NCBI GenBank assembly: GCA_028064945.1
Contig: JAPTWQ010000040.1
Coordinates: forward strand, 1-8,592
DNA length: 8,592 bases
Reading direction: 5' to 3'
DNA from: Nitrospiraceae bacterium
GTDB lineage: Bacteria; Nitrospirota_A; Leptospirillia; Leptospirillales; Leptospirillaceae
In this document: positions 7,901 through 8,592 of the stretch, piece after piece
Numbering within the stretch: position 1 is the first letter of the stretch
How the letters are laid out: each line of letters opens with the position of its first letter
The notes under the pieces: generated by a model
Seen by the model: only the letters and a program-made list of their open reading frames with translations
Told to the model about the DNA's origin: nothing
The model's database searches: none
Made by a program: the position numbers and the translations under genes

Positions 7901-8316
7901 TGAAGGGTCAGGGCCCAGACGGCGATAAGGATTTCGGCCAGGGCATAGAATCGATAGGGATGACGGATCCTCGGCATCTTCGATCCTATGACCCATGATC
8001 CAAGGGCGAGTCCTCCCAGAAACGCCGCCAGAACGGAAGCGGTGGCCAGCGTTGTGGAACCGGTCAGTGTCAGGAAGGCCCGGTTCCAGAGCACTTCGTA
8101 CATGAGGGCGGCTCCTCCGGACAATCCCGAACAGAAGAGAGCCACCATCGTGTCGCAGTGAAAAATAAACAGACCTTCCGTTCCTGCCGGACAGAGAACA
8201 GATTGCAAGGAATCGGATTTGTTTTCCATGGAAAGCGCGAGATCTGTCATGAAGTCCTCATGCAAGGGAAAAAAAAGGTCCGACTCTTTATTCCTGTCGA
8301 TGGGGGGACAGCCCAT
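4945..8316 (-). CDS. Fused membrane/spermidine-synthase-like protein with TPR-like C-terminus
   Basis: The 1123-residue product has three parts. Residues 55-505 hold about a dozen membrane segments in two related halves (LSGGAALMYEVLWNRAF at 64-80; VSGIVSLGLEIVWTRLL at 292-308). Residues 550-815 form a SAM-binding, spermidine-synthase-like fold: VDGKVDAST (572-580), glycine loop GLASG (608-612), acidic EIEP (631-634), DDGRHYL (661-667), SEPSNPWMSG (679-688), LFTREFF (692-698) and NTDQNGLLEF (805-814). Residues 850-1115 are helical and TPR-like. This layout matches the 'fused MFS/spermidine synthase' family. True spermidine synthases have an aspartate where Ser679-Glu680 lie, so polyamine synthesis is doubtful; the substrate is unknown. 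The start is uncertain: 8316 has a G-rich site 11 bases upstream, while 8250 has GAGG 5 bases upstream and may be better. It follows the DUF302 gene by 30 bases. Confidence 0.88.
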   Translation of the reverse strand: MGCPPIDRNKESDLFFPLHEDFMTDLALSMENKSDSLQSVLCPAGTEGLFIFHCDTMVALFCSGLSGGAALMYEVLWNRAFLTLTGSTTLATASVLAAFLGGLALGSWVIGSKMPRIRHPYRFYALAEILIAVWALTLQEALPQEGGWLYAAVWPLLKGVPVLQDLLNLGMGALFLGPAAFLMGSTFPLLLATMNPSRSSGKAGILYAVNALGGVAGSLLAGFATLPRLGMNGTLLIAVSLNLMAGILGFFALSRRSGKRERVGVCDAETTLPYTIPVRQPDKTLVLVLLGVSGIVSLGLEIVWTRLLVLMTGSSTYAFSLLTAVAILGIAAGSSWVSAHVDRLRSPRLVLAHMELGVLIACILALSIFQRLPSLLLEWLGTFGFSYPDTLAANGGMAILILFPSFFLFGALFPVAVRLLKGDGESPDRPAAHVYAALGFGNMIGAWVIPAILVPRFGLQGSVEFLGLIGLGVGAILAMGLRESPRQRAGTLIAGGIMGLVLFFAPSWHPLLMTAGIYREAPVYWNLLQEGVPLRQILSSYRLLYYREGIQTTVSVVERPSLGLIPYRLLAVDGKVDASTGADMNTEILSGHIPLLLRPSSRHVLVIGLASGVTAGAVEQHASVEKLTVAEIEPAVVRAAQIFRDSNQGALEDPRLHLVLDDGRHYLSYTRQVFDVIVSEPSNPWMSGPSRLFTREFFQTAKSHLSPGGLFAQWLPLYGLPSRLLKAEIRTFLDIYPHALLFQLAQGDLLLVGSRFPLHRWSRSRLSLPVRADFDRLKLTPPEVWGMLVAGSRGLREWTGKGPLNTDQNGLLEFGSPPYLLDDTLTKNRRELERIHWKSDLSRWVRNSGDEPEDHAAYALSRIALLHHKPERADFLAHLISDQSKRHELLGRLANDRGEFRVAEDEWTASGDPASRRLLAKMALEDGQGDRACRLLFATAEDDANFRNAYLLGLAFMEEGKNREALSVFLKETPGISDSQHILLPYLTAIVEQRQGDLASAQRSFRVFRHLLDRLREEREEDRGNRRMNVLLKRVQRFPKPALKDDERNFLTHTLQGRLLVPLGLYFHGVTLLWTGHTSNAVNVLNDYLNRLPPRERSASHAVVLLKEARQHTTHFLTGSRTS

Positions 8317-8346
8317 TTCGGCCGCTTCCCCCTCATGACAGTATGG

Positions 8347-8592
8347 TTAACGGATCGCTTCCTTTTCGATCCGCGCAAAGACCCCGTCCAGCTGTTGGCC
8401 GAGATCACTCAGGCCGCTGTACCCTTCCAGGACGACCGAGGGTTTCCGGTAAATCACCTCCACCTTGCTGCCATGCTTCTGGACCAGGATCCGAAGCGGA
8501 ACCGCCAGATACGCGGTCGGATCGTTGGCGTAAATGACCTTGCCGAACCGGGGGTGGAAAACCTCGAAACCTACGGCTTTTTGGGCATGGAC
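8347..8592 (-). CDS. DUF302-family protein, C-terminal 81 residues (gene runs off the right edge)
   Basis: An open minus-strand frame enters at the right edge and ends at TAA (8349-8347). The visible residues read as a DUF302 C-terminus: FEVFHPRFGKVIYA, then Asp-Pro, then LAVPLRILVQ, then KVEVIYRKP, matching the family pattern of a hydrophobic strand, an Asp-Pro turn, a conserved Leu-Pro-Leu-Arg-like strand and a Val-x-Val-x-Tyr strand. A helix with LSDLGQQLDGVFARIEKEAIR closes it. DUF302 domains are small, often periplasmic or membrane-anchored, and of unknown function. Whether this one has a signal peptide or other domains cannot be seen. The stop is 30 bases before the earliest start of the large fused gene, so the two may be co-transcribed. 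Confidence 0.78.
   Translation of the reverse strand, partial: VHAQKAVGFEVFHPRFGKVIYANDPTAYLAVPLRILVQKHGSKVEVIYRKPSVVLEGYSGLSDLGQQLDGVFARIEKEAIR

Noticed and set aside
1..8592. Searched by eye for CRISPR arrays, transposase genes, terminal inverted repeats, tRNA and rRNA genes.
   Set aside because: None seen. Although mer operons often travel on transposons, no transposase or terminal repeat is visible inside the window.

Overview
The window looks like ordinary chromosome of a Gram-negative bacterium. It has signal-peptide-bearing periplasmic and outer-membrane-type proteins, moderately high GC, and clear Shine-Dalgarno sites. All seven supported genes lie on the minus strand, so transcription runs from high to low coordinates. 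I suspect an acidophilic, metal-exposed lineage such as Leptospirillum/Nitrospirota, based on the mercury operon and the look of the envelope genes, but this is a guess and nothing in the window proves it.

Read in the direction of transcription, the right half (8592 to about 2720) holds four genes. They are the 3' part of a DUF302-type gene, a very large fused protein (twice-repeated membrane domain, spermidine-synthase-like methyltransferase fold, TPR-like tail), a predicted outer-membrane beta-barrel protein, and a DUF1207-family envelope protein. They share orientation, and the first two are close enough for co-transcription. The fused protein lacks the usual polyamine-synthase active-site signature, so its reaction is open. 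Its association with two envelope proteins is the least understood part of the window.

The left half (about 2508 to 1) is a mercury-resistance operon. A MerR-family-type promoter (dyad at 2484-2505 between widely spaced -35 and -10 boxes) drives a MerC-like membrane transporter, MerT, periplasmic MerP, and mercuric reductase MerA with an N-terminal heavy-metal-binding domain. The genes are tightly packed, each with its own strong ribosome binding site. MerP should capture Hg(II) in the periplasm, MerT and the MerC-like protein carry it inward through cysteine pairs, and MerA reduces it to Hg(0). MerA runs off the left edge after 365 codons. No merR lies in the window, neither divergent from the promoter nor inside the operon.

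No RNA genes, insertion sequences, CRISPR arrays or convincing terminators were seen. The plus strand carries long open frames, but all are antisense shadows of the minus-strand genes.
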